Shown piece by piece: positions 23,153 to 24,788 of a DNA stretch of 24,788 nucleotides. Position numbers and translations under genes: made by a program. The notes beneath the pieces are model-generated. The model saw only the letters and a program-made list of their open reading frames with translations. It was not told where the DNA came from and searched no databases. Source of the stretch: Synergistaceae bacterium (lineage in GTDB: Bacteria > Synergistota > Synergistia > Synergistales > Aminobacteriaceae); the NCBI GenBank assembly GCA_022837505.1, contig JALHFZ010000019.1:1-24788 (forward strand), written 5' to 3'. The first letter of the stretch is position 1. Each line of letters begins with the position of its first letter.

Positions 23153-23967
23153 TTCCCGGCCCCTCCCGGCAGGCATTCCGCCCTTCCCTCCGCTGAACGG
23201 GTCTTGTCCCGTTCGAGGGAGGCGAAGGCATTGTGGTTGTGGATGCTTTCGTTGCTCGTGACCCGGATGCGGTACCAGGAGATCCGCTCCTCCCCTTCGA
23301 GGGCAACGGCCACGTCCCGCAGGACGTCCTCCACGAACCGGGGAGTGTTGTAGGCCTGCTCTGTGACGAACTTCTCATCCTCCCGCTTCAGCAGGGTATA
23401 GACCGGCGCGGAGGCGTTCTTCTCGGCGATCTCCACCAGTTCCTCTATCCAGACAAGCCCCTTCATCCGTACGGAAATTTCGACGGAGGCCCTCTGGTTG
23501 TGGGCCCCCTTCTCCGAGATCTCCCGGGAGCAGGGACAGAGGGTCTGGACGGGGACCACCACGGTGGTGACGAGATCAAAGACGTCTCCCTTGGTGGCCT
23601 TGAAGGTTACGTCGTAGCGGGTGTAGCTGGCTATCCCCGTGACGGGGGCTTTCCGGAGAAGGAAATAGGGGAAGGAGAAATCCAGCTCGGCGCATTCAGC
23701 ATCGAGGATCTTCCGGAGGTCCTCCGTGATGTGCTCAAGGCTTGAAAGGGTAACCCGCCCCTGAAATTCTCCGAGGACCTCGATGAAGCGGCTCATATGG
23801 GTTCCCCGGTATTCGTGGGGAAGGGAGACGGACATGGTGACGGAGGCGACGGTGTGCTGAATGTTCTCCTTCTGGTCGAGCACCACGATGGGGTAGGAGA
23901 CATCGCTCACCCCCACCCGATCGATGGAAATCCGGCGGCTGTCCCGCTCACTCTGGACGTCACGCAC
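23149..23967 (-). CDS. folE2: GTP cyclohydrolase I type 2 (GCYH-IB, FolE2)
   Basis: FolE2 converts GTP to 7,8-dihydroneopterin triphosphate, the entry step for folate and queuosine. The 272-residue product has the family motifs DVQSERDSRRISIDRVGV, VPVQTLCPCSREIS, GAHNQRA and TSNESIHNHNA. An ATG at 23976 directly abuts the ribosome-binding site GAGGAGG, while the GTG at 23967 is 9 bases away and gives an M-R-D-V-Q start like characterised FolE2. I chose the GTG. It overlaps queD by 8 bases, and QueD uses its product. Type IB enzymes can work without zinc. Confidence 0.95.
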   Translation of the reverse strand: MRDVQSERDSRRISIDRVGVSDVSYPIVVLDQKENIQHTVASVTMSVSLPHEYRGTHMSRFIEVLGEFQGRVTLSSLEHITEDLRKILDAECAELDFSFPYFLLRKAPVTGIASYTRYDVTFKATKGDVFDLVTTVVVPVQTLCPCSREISEKGAHNQRASVEISVRMKGLVWIEELVEIAEKNASAPVYTLLKREDEKFVTEQAYNTPRFVEDVLRDVAVALEGEERISWYRIRVTSNESIHNHNAFASLERDKTRSAEGRAECLPGGAGK

Positions 23968-24331
23968 GGGGTACATCCTCCTCGAAAATGAGGACGCTGC
24001 TCGTGGCGGTCTCCCAGACCTCCACGGAGTAGAGGGAGCAGTTCGGGCGCTTCACCCCTTTTTCGATCTGTTCCCATATCCACAGGGCGATATATTCCGC
24101 CGTGGGCTGGGGAATAATATCGTTGAGATAGCTGTGGTCGAGTTTTTGAATGACTTTCTCCTTCACCAGGGATGAGAGTTCGCAGAAATCGAGGATCATC
24201 CCCTCCCGGTCGGGAGTTCCCCTGAGGGTTACGGCGATTTTATAGGTATGCCCGTGGAGGCGCTCGCATTTTCCGTGGTACTCCACCAGGTTATGGGCGG
24301 CATCAAAGCTGAATTCCTTCCGCAGCAGCAT
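23960..24331 (-). CDS. queD: 6-pyruvoyl-tetrahydropterin synthase/QueD family (COG0720)
   Basis: QueD makes 6-carboxy-5,6,7,8-tetrahydropterin for queuosine and archaeosine-type 7-deazaguanines. Relatives make 6-hydroxymethyl-dihydropterin for folate. The 123-residue product has a zinc-binding set His13, His26 and His28 and the active-site string CERLHGH (Cys22, Glu23). It also has the catalytic LDHSYLND and ends with VEVWETATSS. Having both the QueD cysteine and the PTPS-III glutamate suggests the dual-function class. The ATG at 24331 is 7 bases after GGGGGAGG, and upstream in-frame codons have no such support. It leads the folE2 operon. Confidence 0.92.
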   Translation of the reverse strand: MLLRKEFSFDAAHNLVEYHGKCERLHGHTYKIAVTLRGTPDREGMILDFCELSSLVKEKVIQKLDHSYLNDIIPQPTAEYIALWIWEQIEKGVKRPNCSLYSVEVWETATSSVLIFEEDVPRA

Positions 24332-24399
24332 GGATCGTCCTCCCCCTTCCTTATTTTTTCTATTACGGCAGAATTTGTATCCCTTAGATTTTACACTAT

Positions 24400-24424
24400 A
24401 AAAAATAAGGGGGAAGACCCCCTT
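24400..24424 (-). terminator. Rho-independent terminator upstream of queD, no matching gene
   Basis: A 7-bp stem AAGGGGG/CCCCCTT with a TCTT loop is followed by ATTTTTTAT on the minus strand. No coding gene on this strand lies upstream within the intergenic region. It is therefore either an attenuator in a queD leader or the end of a small RNA. Confidence 0.75.
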
Positions 24425-24518
24425 CACCGGAAAAAAGATCCCTTCGGGCGCCCCATGCAGCAAAAATAGACTTTATCATGTCTGCCTCCGGGGCTTACCC
24501 CTCCAAAAGGGATATTTT

Positions 24519-24548
24519 ATGTTTTTAAGCATGGTTTTTATGGTTTTT
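24519..24548 (+). repeat. Short AT-rich direct repeats upstream of the glnN promoter
   Basis: ATGGTTTTT occurs twice back to back (24531-24539 and 24540-24548), and a related ATGTTTTTA lies just upstream. The repeats end directly at the -35 element, a position suited to an UP-like element or an activator/repressor site. Confidence 0.5.
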
Positions 24549-24549
24549 A

Positions 24550-24578
24550 TTGACTCGGCGGAAAGGGCGTGATATAAA
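24550..24578 (+). promoter_or_regulatory. Strong sigma-70-type promoter of glnN
   Basis: TTGACT (24550-24555) and TATAAA (24573-24578) are separated by 17 bases, with an extended TGA just before the -10. The start would be about 40 bases before the glnN ATG. Confidence 0.8.
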
Positions 24579-24624
24579 ATGTCATTCGCATTTTTGTTCG
24601 GGAAATTTGAAGGGAGGAAAGACA

Positions 24625-24788
24625 ATGGAATTCGGCAAGGCCCGGGATATTTTCGGAATGTACGTCTTCGACCGGAGGGCCATGAAGGAAAGGCTCCCCC
24701 AGCATATCTTCGACACCCTCATGGCATCCGTGGAGGGAGGGCAGAAGCTGGATTCCGCCATGGCGGACATCCCGAGCATCGACCTCGG
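24625..24788 (+). CDS. glnN: Glutamine synthetase type III, N-terminal fragment cut by window
   Basis: GlnN makes glutamine from glutamate, ammonia and ATP. The visible 54 codons begin MEFGKARDIFGMYVFD and continue RRAMKERLPQHIFDTL, then LDSAMADI. This matches the N-terminal region typical of type III glutamine synthetases (FGxxVFxxxxMxxRLP, then LDxxVAD). The full enzyme is about 700 residues, so over 90% is outside. The ATG at 24625 is 7 bases after GGGAGG. In an ammonia-producing glycine fermenter it would assimilate released ammonia, an inference. Confidence 0.82.
   Translation, partial: MEFGKARDIFGMYVFDRRAMKERLPQHIFDTLMASVEGGQKLDSAMADIPSIDL

Larger units (their letters stand above)
24332..24624. 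other. Divergent queD-glnN intergenic region
   Basis: This AT-rich stretch of about 290 bases carries a terminator pointing toward queD, a possible queD promoter (TAAAAT near 24388-24393 on the minus strand, weak -35), a hairpin GGGGCTTACCCC, AT-rich 9-base repeats and the glnN promoter. I see no RNA gene family I can name. Confidence 0.45.

Noticed and set aside
24332..24400. preQ1-I riboswitch before queD
   Set aside because: An A-rich tract followed by AAGGA is present, but no preceding P1 stem with the expected loop could be formed.
1..24788. tRNA, rRNA, CRISPR arrays, insertion sequences or prophage
   Set aside because: I saw no cloverleaf, no regularly spaced repeats, and no transposase, integrase or phage genes.

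Overview
The window is a bacterial chromosomal segment with about 22 protein genes, most of them in long minus-strand runs. Gene content points to an anaerobic, amino-acid-fermenting bacterium, most likely Synergistota. The signs are a selenocysteine-dependent glycine reductase operon, two sodium/amino-acid symporters, [NiFe]-hydrogenase maturation genes, a SepF/DivIVA division cluster and type III glutamine synthetase. Most of the DNA is GC-rich with C/G-ending codons. The phylum is inferred from gene content and composition, not from a marker tree.

Layout. 1-1263: the 5' part of rsmD and a basic membrane protein of unknown function, in noticeably less GC-rich DNA. 1281-2399: alanine racemase, whose 3' end shares the composition of the left edge while the rest matches the right. 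2468-3925: an AGCS sodium/amino-acid symporter with its own terminator and a long leader. 4133-10739: the glycine reductase operon, reading leftward as promoter, glycine riboswitch, grdX, thioredoxin, grdE, grdB (in-frame UGA = Sec), grdC, grdD, terminator. 10777-12155: an NSS-family sodium-dependent transporter. 12395-14687 (+): hypC-hypD-hypE, ending at a terminator that serves both strands. 14725-24331 (-): queD, folE2, a 2-hydroxyacid dehydrogenase, an HlyD-like protein, a YggS/PLPBP protein, sepF, divIVA, recG, recX, rny and ymdB, mostly overlapping or nearly touching. 24550-24788 (+): a strong promoter and the start of glnN, cut by the window edge.

How it fits together. The two symporters flank the grd operon and could supply glycine or alanine. 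The riboswitch senses glycine. GrdE (pyruvoyl), GrdB (Sec), GrdC/GrdD and thioredoxin together reduce glycine to acetyl phosphate and ammonia. The carrier selenoprotein GrdA and thioredoxin reductase are needed but are not in this window. The queD-folE2 pair makes pterin precursors for queuosine and/or folate, and the QueD motif suggests a dual-function enzyme. The rest of that run joins cell division, recombination and RNA turnover.

I did not find a wholly new multi-gene system. The best leads are the mosaic alr at the left edge, the grd operon without grdA, the CExxHGH-type QueD, the orphan HlyD-like protein in the division cluster, and several structured leaders with no assigned family (agcS, alr, queD).
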